Assembly (NCBI GenBank): GCA_017933935.1
Contig: JADWQK010002199.1
Span: 62,001 to 126,000, forward strand
Direction of reading: 5' to 3'
Source of the DNA: Sesamia nonagrioides
Taxonomy: Eukaryota > Arthropoda > Insecta > Lepidoptera > Noctuidae
DNA length: 64,000 bases
Shown here: piece by piece, positions 42,574 through 53,392 of the stretch
Layout of the letters: each line of letters starts with the position of its first letter
How positions within the stretch are numbered: position 1 is the first letter of the stretch
Translations under genes and position numbers: made by a program
Notes under the pieces: model-generated
Told to the model about the DNA's origin: nothing
What the model saw: only the letters and a program-made list of their open reading frames with translations
The model's database searches: none

Positions 42574-42583
42574 AAAAAACTAG
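42574..42583 (+). promoter_or_regulatory. -1 ribosomal frameshift site at gag end
   Basis: A AAA AAC (42574-42580) lies in the zero frame of gag immediately before the TAG stop at 42581-42583. A one-base backward slip moves ribosomes into the frame that is open from 42580 without a stop through to the protease. This heptamer is a well-known retroviral -1 slip sequence. A downstream structure is expected but was not modelled. Confidence 0.78.
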
Positions 42584-45272
42584 CATCAACAGTCTGTCAA
42601 CAACCACCTAAACAGGTCGATTCAGGTGAGTGGAGGTCATGGTTAGACTTTGTCTCTAACTTCCATAAATACAATAAAGCGTTGGCAGCACTGTTTCAGC
42701 CAAATAGAAATAAAGATGTTCGGCCATATTTGAGTGTCAATCTATATGATGTGGCATTTTACGGTTTGTTAGATTCAGGGGCAGACATTTCAATAATAGG
42801 AAATGGAGCTCATGAAAAGTTCATTAGCTTAGGTTATTCACTGGATACCTCAAGCGACTTAAAGGACAAGATATTGGTTGCAAATGGTTCTGAAAGTAGT
42901 CCTACTGGAATTTTAAGGTTGCCGATTACCTTAAATGGGGTAACTAAGGTCATTAAATTTTATGTCATCCCGGGAATAACATCAAATGTAATATTTGGTA
43001 TAGACTTTTGGTTAGCTTTTAATTTATTACCAGAAATATTTAGTCATATAAATTATATGGAGACTCCAAAACAATTCATAATAAATAATATAAACAATAG
43101 TGGGAACATAATAAATACAATTGAATCATTAGAAAACATGAAGCCAGAACATAAATCGATAGCAGAATTGATAGTACAACAATTTCAAGATATTTCTTTT
43201 GAGAGCAAAGGGTTAGGTAGAACTCATTTAACTCAACACGTCATAGATACAGGCGAAGCCTTACCTATTAAATGCAGACCTTATCCTATGTCACAGGAAA
43301 AGTTAAAAGAACTTCATAAGGAATTGGACAACATGTTGAAGCTCGATGTGGTAGTACCTAGTGAGAGTCCATGGAATAATCCGGTCCTTATGGTTCCAAA
43401 GCCTGACGGGTCATGGCGGTTCTGTCTTGACTGTCGTAAATTAAATGCAGTTACAAAAGGGGACGCGTATGCAATACCTTATATACCTCAAATCTTAGAT
43501 AGCCTCAAAAATGCAAAATACATTAGTACAGTAGATTTTAAATCTAGTTTCTGGCAAATCCCACTGCAGGAAACCTCACAGGAAAAAACCAGCTTTACTT
43601 TTTAAATTTAAAGTCATGCCGTTTGGTCTTTGCGGAGCACCAGCTCGTCAACAAAGACTAATGGATATGTTGTTTGGACATCCATTTTGTAGTGATATCA
43701 CAAAAGGACTAATATTCTGCTACGTTGATGACATTTGTGTAGTATCCGAGGACTTAGATACCCATATTCATCTTCTGAAAAGGCTCCATGAACGAATTAA
43801 AAGTGCAAATTTAACGATAAATTTTGGGAAAAGCAAATTTTTCCGAAAATCCTTGAAATTCTTAGGCCACGTAGTAGATGAGTGTGGTCTTAGGACTGAT
43901 CCCGGAAAAGTGCGTGCAATATTGGATTTTCCAGTGCCAAGAACTTCTAAAGAAGTCAAGATGTTTTTAGGAACTTGTTCTTGGTACCGTAGATTCATCA
44001 GAAACTTTTCAACAATTGCAGCGCCATTAAATGCACTTACCAGTACAAAAATAAAATTTAAATGGAACCAAGAAGCTGAAAACGCTTTTAATTCATTGAA
44101 AAATACATTAATAACTGCACCAATATTAGCTTGTCCAGATTTTGAAAAACCGTTTACTGTTCACTGTGATGCATCAAGTTACGGCATAGGAGGTATGCTA
44201 ACCCAGAACATTGAGGGGAATGATCATCCTATTGCCTACATTAGTAGATCCCTTAGTAAAACTGAACGTAATTATAGTGCAACTGAACGTGAAGCACTTG
44301 CTGTGATATAGGTATGCAGTAGAAAAATTTGAACCATATTTGGGAAGTAGACATTTTACAGTCATTACAGATCATGCTTCACTAAAGTGGTTTAAGAACT
44401 TAGAGAATCCAACAGGTCGTCTAGCGCGATGGGGATGTCGACTGTCACAGTATAATTATACTATAGAGCATAGGAAGGGTAAGGATAATGTTGTACCTGA
44501 TACTTTATCCAGGTTACTTAAGGTAGAGGCAGTTAATACACCTACTACGCCAACACCGACTGGAGACGGATGGTATGATAAAATTTATGCCGGTATAACG
44601 TCATGTCCGAAAAATTATCTCAACTATCGAGTAGAAAAAGGCACACTCTATAGATATAGCAAAGGTAAATACGCGCTGACACAAGAGTTTGAATGGAAGG
44701 AAATGGTCCCCAAATTACTGCGTTCCCAGATTATATCTGAAAACCATGAACCTCCTACTTCAGGACACATGGGAGTCTTTAAGACACACCGGAAGTTAAG
44801 TCTGAGGTATTTTTTAAATAAATTTGCTATAAACAGTACAGTAAACGAAACAACCGGGTTTACACCGTTTTTCTTAGTCCATGGCCGAGAACCCATTATA
44901 AATGGCACATTTTATAAAAACGCAGAAGATTGCGATTATGAAGTTACTATGCCTCGTGAGGAGTACGCAGGGGAATTAGGAGTCCTTAAGGATATTTTCG
45001 AAAAGGTGCGTGCTAATATAGTTAAAGCGCATGCAACCAACGCGAAATATTACAACTTACGTAGACGTCACGTAACTTTACGTGAAGGACAGCAGGTTTG
45101 GCGTAAAACGTATGTCCAAAGTGACGCAGCTAAATACAAAGCTTCAAAATTAGCTCCTAAATACGAACAATGCATAGTAAGGAAGGTGTTTTCACCCCTA
45201 GTTTATGAACTAGTGGGACTAGATGGGAAATCATTAGGCTCATGGCACATAAAAGATATTAAGATAAATTAA
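42580..45272 (+). pseudogene. pol: Ty3 Pol: protease, RT, RNase H, integrase remnant
   Basis: The -1 frame opens at 42580; the first TTG/ATG-type start is near 42682. The parts are an aspartic protease (LLDSGADISIIG, about 42770), an RT start (PKPDGSWRFCLDCRKLNAVT), an RT core (MPFGLCGAP, YVDD at 43721-43732), RNase H (FTVHCDASSYGIGG, then ITDHASLKWF) and integrase ends. Breaks: a stop at 43603-43605, where several codons before the MPFG motif are missing, and a frame change with TAG near 44309-44311. In integrase the zinc finger starts (GHMGVFKTHRK) but its Cys pair and the whole DDE core are deleted near 44815. The C-terminal part (FTPFFLVHGREP to 45272) remains. The protein cannot integrate DNA by itself. 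Confidence 0.9.
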
Positions 45273-46118
45273 CGAAATCTTTTTATCACACATTAGTTTT
45301 CTCTCTCCAACAAAGACGGTAGAGGTAGTATATTAGCCGTAGTCCGTGCTTGCACGTGTTGTTTGGAGTTTCTTCCAGCAACGACGACAAGGCGTATGCA
45401 TACCAAATACTTAAAATGAATAATGTATTGATGGTGTTTATTATGAAGCGGATTGTGACTTCAAAAATAAGCCCACACATTAGTAACAATTCAAATGCAC
45501 CTTGTTTACCAATAATTTATGAAGCGGGTTGTGACTTCAAAAATAAGCCTACAGGATGGTAACAGGTCAAATGAATTTCGTTTACTATCATTTATGAAGC
45601 GGATTGTAACTTCTAAAATAGGCCTACACAATATGTTTTTACAGAAGTTTTGCTTCTGGAAAGACTTTCACGTGTCTCTGGTGAGCGATAGGGATATGAT
45701 TGCCCATGTAATTATGTTTCAGCTAGCTGAACATGTTCACCAGTAGTACCGTTTATAAACAAAAGCGAAAAATCATTAGAGTTCCACTGGCGAACAGGAG
45801 GAATTCGGGGGAACTGCAAGGAGTGGCTTCCTGCGAAAGGATGCAGGTTGCTACGGATTTGTGAGAGAGGTATGATAGAGGAATGGATGGAGATGTATAA
45901 AAGATTACGGGGGGGTTTATGCCCGGACTGCAGGATGAAAGTCGGTTGGTAGAAGATATTTCCTGGCAAAGTCGAGTTTTTAAGGATAACATATCACTTT
46001 AGGCAGAGTAAACATCAATAGTTACTTTAGAAAAAATTTTTGGTGAAAATTGCCATTAGCTACGTTCAAGACAAGCATGTTGCCTCTTCGTATAGTTTAA
46101 ACACCGAGGGCGGTGTAC
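45273..46118 (+). other. Ty3 element 3' non-coding region
   Basis: No envelope-like frame. Holds the 75-bp tandem repeats listed separately. Small frames on both strands (45350-45990) have no domain. Confidence 0.7.
45441..45640 (+). repeat. 75-76-bp tandem repeat, three diverged units
   Basis: TTATGAAGCGG(A/G)TTGT and ACTTC(A/T)AAAATA(A/G)GCC recur with the GAAGCG motif at 45445, 45521 and 45596. Confidence 0.9.
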
Positions 46119-46160
46119 GGTTTTCTGCTTACGCAGAAAACCTTTCCGTGGGAAAGGGGG
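46119..46160 (+). other. Hairpins and polypurine tract before 3' LTR
   Basis: GGTTTTCTGC / GCAGAAAACC (46119-46128, 46133-46142, loop TTAC) is followed at once by CCTTTCC / GGAAAGG (46141-46147, 46151-46157). The second arm forms the polypurine tract GGAAAGGGGG (46151-46160). The LTR starts at 46164. Confidence 0.82.
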
Positions 46161-46163
46161 CAT

Positions 46164-47486
46164 TGTCACGTAGCAAAATATAGCAGCAGGTGACATCTCG
46201 TGGACTAGGGCTGAACTCGGGTCACATATTTTACATCGAGCCAAGAGATGGCGTTGCCCGAAAGGACGGTCGTTAATATAATAAATAAATTTAAATAAAG
46301 AACGACCGGGTTAAATAATATAATATAAAAGAAGGACTTAAAATAAAGATATTAAAAAATTAAGAACCAACTCATGAGTCTGAGTTAAAAATACAAGTCG
46401 CGGAACGCACGAGTCTATGGTTCAGGAAAAGACAATTGGGAGCGGTCGGTCGGAACAGAGAGAAGCTTCGAGAAAAAAACAAAACTACCGAAGCTTGCGT
46501 GGTGTCGCGAGTTCTTTTGTGGAAATAGCCCGTACCCAAGGCTGGCGTTTGGTGCAATAAGCCCCATGGGGCGGTGCATATGAAGTCTGGCTCATCTCTC
46601 TGTGAGTATTCATTTCTGTACCCGGAATATTTTCTCCACGTGTTTTCTTGTTCTGTAGTACTGAATTAGGTTAAATGTTGTTCTAGATTTGGCCTCTATT
46701 GGCGGGCCTAGGGTCAGAACCCGTTTTGGGAGGCGTCGCGTCATAATATAACTTTGGTGGCCTTGATTCCCATTGGATCAGGCTTGTTGGAGTGGATGTG
46801 GCTGAACCCTGATGGTACGGCACATCAAGTTCTCTTTCGACGACGACTAGACAGGTATAAGCTGTCATGATTATTTTGCTCCTGGTGTTCCCGAGATACC
46901 CAATCCCGCAGGCCGCGTTCAACCGTGCATTAATCTGACACCCGTCAGTTAGTGAAGCCAAGGGTCTTTGTACCGTAATCTAGAAGTGTAATCTGGAGGC
47001 TTAATCCAGAGGCGTTAGGCAGGAGAGCTAACCTGAAACGTAGACTCCCTGTCCTTGTTTCTTTGTTTTGTTGTATCTAGTGATTGAGAGTGGGTTTCCG
47101 ACAGGTTGCATTTAAGTAGGCTATTGGCTTGATATTGTGTGCATAACCTGAGATACTTTGGTAACGACTGAGCCGTGATCACAACGGTTCACCTCACGAA
47201 TCCTCATCAAGTGACCCTGAGCTTGCTGAATTGTCTCATGTGGATTCCCTGTCCCATTCCGACCCGAGACGGAGTGAGTCAGGAAATCGCCTAGGTAAGT
47301 TAGGAGTTTGTTTTGTCATATATTTATGACACAGGGTAATTATAAAATAAATTTGTAATTGTATCCATTTATTGTTTTATTTAATGCTCCTAGCTACCAA
47401 GTATTTATTTACATGATTAAATTTACTGTAACTGCCGGGTAAGGGTGGAGTAAGACACCCCAAATCTTTTTTTTTAAAGAGTTACA
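46164..47486 (+). repeat. Ty3-type 3' LTR
   Basis: 1323 bp, TG...CA ends, nearly identical to 38312-39632. Differences include GGCGACATC/GGTGACATC near the start and an A-run change near 46475. Confidence 0.93.
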
Positions 47487-47770
47487 CCACTACAATGTAG
47501 GGCTTAAAAATCTCAAAATATAGGGCTTAAAAGTTACGTAAGGCTTGAACCTTACGCTATCAACATAATGTGCGTTCGTAACAATATCGTCAACGCACCG
47601 CTCGCCCGCTCGCGCCTGAAGTCTCCTAGTCCTACGATCTACCGTCAGCTGTGTTGTGCGCCCGGCAAACACACTGCAACAATTTGTAAATGTACTTGGG
47701 AAAAAATATAACATGGTGTAAAAGTTATTGGAATCGATTCAGTTGCTTATTCTGACCAAACTATATATCA
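47487..47770 (-). mobile_element. MITE, right part (split by Ty3 element)
   Basis: 47640-47765 (GTCAGCTG, AAAAAATATAACAT, TTGGAATCGATTCAGTTGC, TTATTCTGAC) matches 60975-61115 on the minus strand. The last 25 bp of the MITE end are missing or diverged. The 47490-47600 part is poorly conserved. Confidence 0.65.
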
Positions 47771-48276
47771 TGTGTCGAATAAAGTAGACATAACGTTTTA
47801 TAAAATAAAAGAATACCAATAATTGTACTAAATTCATGGTTACTGTTCGCATATCGATCTCCCCTGTATTTACAGTCTACCTAACTACTCTCCATCTAGG
47901 TTAAAAGGACCCTTTACGTCTTCCCACACACCCAAAAAACTTTGTTATTTCTTTTGTTGTCTGGCCTAAAAAATGTTGTTTAACTCTGAACTCGGACTTC
48001 TTGTAATCAGGTTTGATTCCTCCCGGTTGTGGGTCAAGAGGGCATGAAGATATTCATTAAAGAGAGAGGCCAAGTATTATATTCGTCAAACTTTCTTTAG
48101 AAATCCGTGACCCTTTTACTAGATCAATAAAAATATGACTCAGTAGAATTTTATCGATACTCTTTGGTTGTTACATTTTACTTTTTTTTCTAGTTTCAAG
48201 AAAGAAAAGAAGGGGCAGGGGTTTTTTGGGTCGCAATCATCAAGAAAGCATGTTATGCCTGTTTTTTTTAAATTAT
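47771..48276. other. No recognisable feature
   Basis: AT-rich spacer. Confidence 0.5.
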
Positions 48277-48557
48277 AAACTAGTGTTTGCCTGCAATCCC
48301 GCCTGATAGTAAGCAGTGATGCGATCATAGATGGTAAAACCCACTAGTTTATTAAGAGCCTATTCACTCTAGCCTTGAAGACACTCAAATTGTAGTGTGA
48401 CGGAAACACCGCCGCTGGCAAATTATTCCAGTCCCTCGGTGTAAGCGTTATAAAAAAGGAAGCGAAACGCTTCGTCCGGATCGTAGTGGTGTTAACAACG
48501 TAAGGGTGAAAAGTCGCCGTACGACGGGTCGTCCGATGGTGGAACGGCGATGGGGGA
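48277..48557 (-). pseudogene. CR1/Jockey-like LINE RT C-terminal fragment
   Basis: Minus strand from 48557: PPSPFHHRTTRR-like region, NTTTIRTKRF, then LPAAVF(R/P)SDYNL-type codons, then the hairpin tail at 48350-48277. It has small indels. Confidence 0.8.
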
Positions 48558-48671
48558 ATTCTTTTTCTTCTTCTTCTGCCTATAGATATTCACTGCTGGA
48601 TAAAGGCCTGCTGAAGAAAGCCTTGGGGGAGGCTTTCTACGATGACCGGCCTTGTGCTGCCCGCATCCATT
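48558..48671 (-). pseudogene. RTE LINE 3' end with a local inversion
   Basis: (GAA)n tail at 48575-48558, then TCCAGCAGTG and GGATGCGGGCAGCACAAGG on the minus strand. Inside, CCCCCAAGGCTTTC is present in inverted form (48615-48645), a small fold-back. Confidence 0.7.
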
Positions 48672-48850
48672 AAAGTCCAGGTTTCCTCAAGATGATTTCC
48701 TTCACCTTTTATTCAGTCATTGGTGTCCAAGATATATTTAGAAAGTACATATAACTTAGAAAAGTAACATTGGTACTTGCCTGACCTGGAATCGAACCCA
48801 CACACGCTTATACTTGAGAGGCTGGTATTTTAACCACTAGGCCACCACGA
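48672..48850 (-). mobile_element. tRNA-derived SINE with intact head
   Basis: Minus strand from 48850: GTCGTGGTGGCCTAGTGGTT (box A), then GGGTTCGATTCCAGGTCAGG (box B), and the same body as at 21485. It is 3'-truncated where it meets the RTE fragment. Confidence 0.78.
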
Positions 48851-48869
48851 CATGGCTCGAATTTGCCCA

Positions 48870-48940
48870 TAATAAATTTGTGCGCTTTATCATCAACGAT
48901 TACTTCACTGCTTACCATCAGGTGGGATCAATCACTAGTT
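48870..48940 (+). repeat. Isolated CR1-type 3' tail
   Basis: AATAAATTTGTGCGC..TTATCATCAACGATTACTTC..ACTAGTTTA: only the tail, with a 10-base deletion before ATCACTAG. Confidence 0.7.
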
Positions 48941-49034
48941 TATTATCTAAATACATGTTAAGTTCGGTATACAAAAGGAACGGAATCACTGTATAAGTGA
49001 CCGCTTGGTTCCTCTAAACTAGAAACCAATTTTG

Positions 49035-49172
49035 ATACAGTATCCACCACCATCATCACCATCCCATCGTTAATCCCAGTTGCATCCGAAGCCTTTTCAG
49101 CTTTGGAGTCTGGGGTCCGCTTTACCAGTCTAACTGCTGATATGGCTAAACTTCGACATTTTCCAGTATCCA
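49035..49172 (-). mobile_element. SINE 3' end
   Basis: Minus-strand match to 16560-16645: AATATTGAAATTTAGCC-like start, CGGACCCCAGACTCCAAAGC, GGCTTCGGATGCAACTGG, then (GATG)n. Confidence 0.72.
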
Positions 49173-49764
49173 CCATATTTCACAAAATGTATCCTGAAAT
49201 GTTCATATTATGCGTAAGAAATTAATATTTAACGAAGATATTATAATTACCTACACTTAAGTTATGACATCACACAATGTAGGTATGAATATTCAAGTTA
49301 AGTACTTTACTTTATTGTTTGAACTACTACCGTCGAAGTTTAGCCGCGGTCTACCAGACAGCATAATTCTGTTAATGTAACTTAGACCAACTTAGTACAA
49401 CATTAGAATATTCCGCTATTTGACTATGTATACTACTGTGTTTTGAAACTAAAACTCGCACTTGGCAGTATTGTGTACTTTAATAACTTAAACGGCCCAC
49501 CTGGAAATAACTTATCTTGAGTAACCGGTAAGTTTTTAAATAGACTCCAGACGGAAAGCAAGGACAATCTGTTGAGGTTCGGAGATTCATAATATATAAC
49601 TCTGCCCTTAAGAGTAAATGTGGTGGTGTTTTAATACCGCTTGGACATTTAATACCGTGTTCTATATGTCCTGTTCGCTGTACGCTAAAGAAGCTGATGG
49701 ATGTTAGTGATGGCGCCAGAAAAAGGAGCAGAATTCTGAGCCGAACGGAAGGAGAATGTGAGGG
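49173..49764. other. No recognisable feature
   Basis: AT-rich spacer. Confidence 0.45.
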
Positions 49765-50240
49765 AGTGGAGAGGAGAAATGAGACGGAGTGGGCCGTAAT
49801 CTGCCACGCGGGCCCAGTGTGAGTTGATAGATGTCACTTGCCTTCAAAGTGTTGTCTCTAAGACTTGTATGTTGACTTGATGTCGATGTTTTCCTTCAAC
49901 GTTTTGAGAGCAGTGATGATGAAATGATTTACGCAATGTAAAGCGCCTGTAATGAGAGAAGGCCTGTGCCCAGCGGTGGGCCATTAAAAAAGGTTGATGA
50001 TGATGTTGATGATGAAAGCGTCTGATAGGTTTCGGATCTATGACCTACAACTTATAAGTCCATGGAATTTCTTGCACGTTCTTTTCCATAGAGATCTACG
50101 CTTTGGAACGTGCAATTTAGCTTCACTTTTCTTGGACTGACCGACATTGACTATTCAAAAGCACCAACTGTTGGTTAATTTGAAATAAACAATTTTGATT
50201 TTGATTTTTTGCGGTTGATTCCACTAGGCCACCGCTGCAT
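49765..50240 (-). mobile_element. SINE split by two nested retroelement tails
   Basis: SINE sequence as at 21010-21300 occurs in three blocks: 49765-49948, 50013-50059 and 50215-50240 (tRNA-like head AGCGGTGGCCTAGTGG on the minus strand). Between them lie a plus-strand tail with GGCCTGTGCCCAGCGGTGGG and (GATGATGATGTT)n (49949-50012) and the LINE 3' UTR fragment 50060-50212. Confidence 0.65.
50060..50212 (+). repeat. LINE 3'-UTR fragment
   Basis: Matches 9900-10040: CGTTCTTTTCCATAG, GACTATTCAAAAGCACC, GAAATAAACAATTTTGATTT. Confidence 0.65.
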
Positions 50241-50699
50241 AAATTTTAGTTATTTATAGATGACGTACTCAGTTGCTCATATAAATACAAATAAAATGTA
50301 TCATAAAATTAAAAAATGTATTATTTCCAAGTCAGGGATATTCTCTTAAGTTGTAAATCGATCTCATATAAGCCGATTAAGGACGAAGAAAGGTTTAAAT
50401 AAATTGTAATATTTATCGTTATAATATATCCAGTATAATCTGACCTCTAATTTTTATGAAAACGCTATAAAATGTGACGTCACATTATAATGGAAATGTA
50501 TAGCTTCATGTGGTATCGCCTGTATACTCTGTTCCAAAAGTGTCTGAAGAAAATGTAAATAAATGGACCAAAATATTTATGGATGCCAACTCGTAGTGCC
50601 ACTTTAAAAATTTTAAATGAAATTAAAGCTTTTTTTTAAACTGACCCTAATTTATTATATAACTTAAATTATTGTATATTTTTTTTAAATTACAATATC
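50241..50699. other. No recognisable feature
   Basis: AT-rich spacer. Confidence 0.45.
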
Positions 50700-50850
50700 A
50701 GCCTGTAATGTTCTCATTGCTGTGTGCGAGTTGGTAAATCATGGTTTCCTCATGATGTTTTCGTTGACCATTTAGAGAGCTGATAAAAAGCGCCTGCTTT
50801 AGTCCTATCCTACGATATACAAGTACTATTACCACTGAGCCATCACTGTT
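50700..50850 (-). mobile_element. SINE relative, degraded
   Basis: Segments CAGCCTGTAATGTTCTCATT, GTTTCCTCATGATGTTTTCG and ACCACTGAGCCATCACTG match the family at 21010 in order, with deletions. Confidence 0.55.
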
Positions 50851-50956
50851 CTATAATGTATCTCATTATTTTTATTCAAGCAATTATTCTTCACAAAAGT
50901 GATGAATAGAAATCTTTACAAAGATGAACGTGTTACTCATTTCATTTATTTATTCA

Positions 50957-51137
50957 CTAGCTTTCCGCCCGCGGCTTCGCCCGCGTGGAGTTCGGTTATA
51001 TCGCGCTTTTTAGATTTCCCTCGGGAACATCAATTTTTTCCGGGATAAAAGGTAGCCTATGTTCTTTCTCAGGGTCTAAAGATTGTCTGTGCCAAATTTC
51101 ATCAAAATCGGTTGAGAAGTTTAAGCGGGAAAGCGTA

Positions 51138-51182
<45 letters not shown>

Positions 51183-51213
51183 GTTACTTTCGCATTTATA
51201 ATATTAGTATGGA
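50957..51213 (-). mobile_element. Short non-autonomous Helitron, complete
   Basis: 257 bp between A (50956) and T (51214). On the minus strand it starts TCCATACTAATATTATAAAT and ends GCGGGCGGAAAGCTAG, with an expanded (GTCT)n tract at 51139-51181. It is the same family as 20449. Confidence 0.88.
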
Positions 51214-52038
51214 TTAACAATTTAAATTGTGTTGAACATTTCACATTACATAAAATTATGGCATGCAGAACAATATACATACATAAAATTAATATTGATT
51301 AATTTATTAATTTTTAATTATAAAAAATCAAAGAAATCACATTGATTAAAAAACAACTAACCAAAGAAAGTATAAATAGGAACAAAGATTTGCTCCCTTC
51401 CCATAAAATTCCCTTTAGTAAATTATTCCATTAGAATTCAACCTGAACAAGGTCTGTTTACACTGTCATCTCATATGTTTCGGATAGACAGTAGGTACCT
51501 GACGTTGGCAAATCCCTCAAGATTATTATCCTAAGATCCCAGAGGAATGCATCGCTCCTCCGAAGGTAATCTTTTACGATGAAGATGTGAGGAGGGCTCG
51601 GAAGGACTTAACGATCCCTGTTGATCTCCCTTCTAATGTTTTTGCGAATATATTTATACCCGTTTTCACTGACGCTAGGCTACGCTTAAATAAAAGAGCG
51701 CTGTTCTATTTTCAATGTTCAGTTCATCGCCGAACGTTGAAAATGTTACTTAAATTTAAGCTTGGCCTTCCAGACAGTTTTTGAATTCCTAACTTTAGGT
51801 CCGACTGAAATAAAGTTATGCTGAGACTTGTCTTTAAACTTAGAATTCGTTGTGTGATGGGACGGTTGGTTTGATACATTTCAACAATCTCTATTTGCGG
51901 CATACACGTGCCGTGCCGACTTTATTTAAACGTTGTATAAAAATGGACAAAATAATATGAAAATCTAACCCTGATTAAAATACAGCTCTTGTAACAAAGC
52001 GAAAAATAATGGTACTGAGAATTAATTTAAAATATATA
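51214..52038. other. No convincing gene
   Basis: 51540-51800 is GC-richer and has a 65-codon frame (51587-51784) ending LLKFKLGLPDSF. It could be a scrap of a retroelement protein, but I cannot name it. Confidence 0.4.
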
Positions 52039-52420
52039 CAGTATGTTAACTAACAGAGGGCGTTCCCGTTAACCCGAAATAGTATAGCATACATACATGC
52101 TAAAAAAAATATTTCCATTCTAAAACAAAATGTTTTTTTAATTTTTCCAATAAGAAAATATTCAATAAAAATTTTAAATTGACATGTAAAAGAAACTCAC
52201 TGTACACGCGAACTTGAAAGACGGCAAGGTCGCAATTTGTTTATGATACTAGGCTACTATTTTGATTTAAAACAGGAGGTTTCAAATTTATTTCCAATTA
52301 GATTTTTTTTTTATTCGGATTTTTTTATGCTTATTTTTCTATGCTGATATTTTTATTTTAATCTATTAATGATATATATTAACGAGTTTAAGGAAACGCC
52401 CTCTGTTATTTAACATACTG
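52039..52420. mobile_element. MITE with Tc1/mariner-like ends
   Basis: 382 bp with ends CAGTATGTTAACTAACAGAG and the inverse CTCTGTTATTTAACATACTG, extending to about 30 bp of inverted repeat (GGGCGTT(C/T)CC). TA lies on both sides (52037-52038, 52421-52422). CAGT ends and a TA duplication fit Tc1/mariner. The interior is AT-rich and non-coding. Confidence 0.82.
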
Positions 52421-53392
52421 TATATCTATCGAAAATAAAACTAAATTGAATTAAAAAAAATATTCAGTGGCTCTCAGCCAGCAACTTCCAAAATAGTTCT
52501 GTGGCATTTGAAACTTAAAAAATTACCCAAATTAACAATTAAAACTCAATTAGTAGTACTAAAACAAATTTACAAAAACATAAAGGTAGAAAATAAATTT
52601 AGCAAAATAGAAAACAATGTCTTCATTTTCTCAACAATTTTACTATTTTCCTCACAAGACTTGCCACTTTGTTTGAGTTGAAATGATAGATCCCTTAATT
52701 AGTTGCCGAATGTTCCTTTATTGACAGGATTTTCTTTATTTTTCCTTATTCAGCTATCGCCCGCGGCTTTGCCCGCACAAGGGTCGGCAAATATCAAATA
52801 GAAAAAGTCATGTCACTTACCGGGAAAAAAAAAGACGAAAAAAGCAAGACGCAATCGCTTGTAAGGATAATATGACTGGTAGGTTGAATAACACTCTAAG
52901 GAAAAACCGGAGTAACCTGTATTTCATTAACCGCATAATTTTTTCTATACGATATAATGTGATGCGTTTAAAGGTTTGTGTAACAATATTGATGTCATTA
53001 ACGTCTAATGGAACGTAGCGTATCTAATACCGATGAAAGAATTCGCAATGTGAGCTAAAAGTGTTTCTCTTTAGACATTCGTATCGATCTTAGACAATCA
53101 AATGAACTCTTTTGGCTAGCTGTACTGTTCTCAACAAATAAACCAAATGTGGGTCAAGCGTTAATCTTGTACCATCGAGTTAACACCTTTGTTTCTTCGC
53201 GTAAAAGGCTTTGATATAAGTAGCTATGAGGGTTCCAGGAGGTATCTTAAGAAAATCAATAAACGAGCGTTTTTTTATATATTTTTTTTTAATTACCGCG
53301 TTACCCCAGACATTATAGATGACAGTATTGACAGTAACATCTAAGACAATTATAAAAGAACGTGGTGATGAAAATATTTTTTTTTTATAATT
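52421..53392. other. No gene; one Helitron end scrap
   Basis: 52748-52790 (AGCTATCGCCCGCGGCTTTG) is the 3' end of a Helitron on the minus strand. The rest is AT-rich and unassigned. Confidence 0.5.

Larger units (their letters stand above)
40990..42583 (+). pseudogene. gag: Ty3 Gag, frameshifted by internal duplication
   Basis: Gag forms the particle that packages element RNA. The start MDLERVFYHSLLRDELSYEV is at 40990. A coiled-coil-like stretch (about residues 55-120) precedes a retrotransposon capsid domain (about 160-310, WNVYFDGKTCPFQFLESIAE, LLWHRS). A 340-bp tandem duplication puts the first copy out of frame at about 42015, with a stop at 42019-42021. The correct end lies in the second copy (frame of 42077-42583). 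It has two zinc knuckles at 42428 and 42503 in which the usual His is Tyr (42452-42454, 42527-42529). The frame ends at TAG 42581-42583, right after a slippery heptamer. Confidence 0.88.
38312..47486 (+). mobile_element. Ty3-type LTR retrotransposon, full length but defective
   Basis: 9175 bp with two LTRs (38312-39632 and 46164-47486) and a 4-bp target duplication CCAC (38308-38311, 47487-47490). Domain order is gag, protease, RT, RNase H, integrase, with RT before integrase as in Ty3. No envelope-like frame is visible between pol (45272) and the polypurine tract. The coding part is broken in several places and the integrase catalytic core is missing. By eye I noted about a dozen differences between the 1.32-kb LTRs, about 99% identity. 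Confidence 0.93.

Noticed and set aside
43585..43620. Programmed frameshift within RT
   Set aside because: Codons of the normally conserved stretch before MPFG are missing and a stop interrupts, so this is damage.
45273..46118. Possible envelope gene after Ty3 pol
   Set aside because: No frame above about 85 codons, no signal peptide, no transmembrane segment. The region is filled by tandem repeats.
51587..51784. Possible host exon
   Set aside because: 65 codons without a known domain or clear splice sites. Too weak to call.
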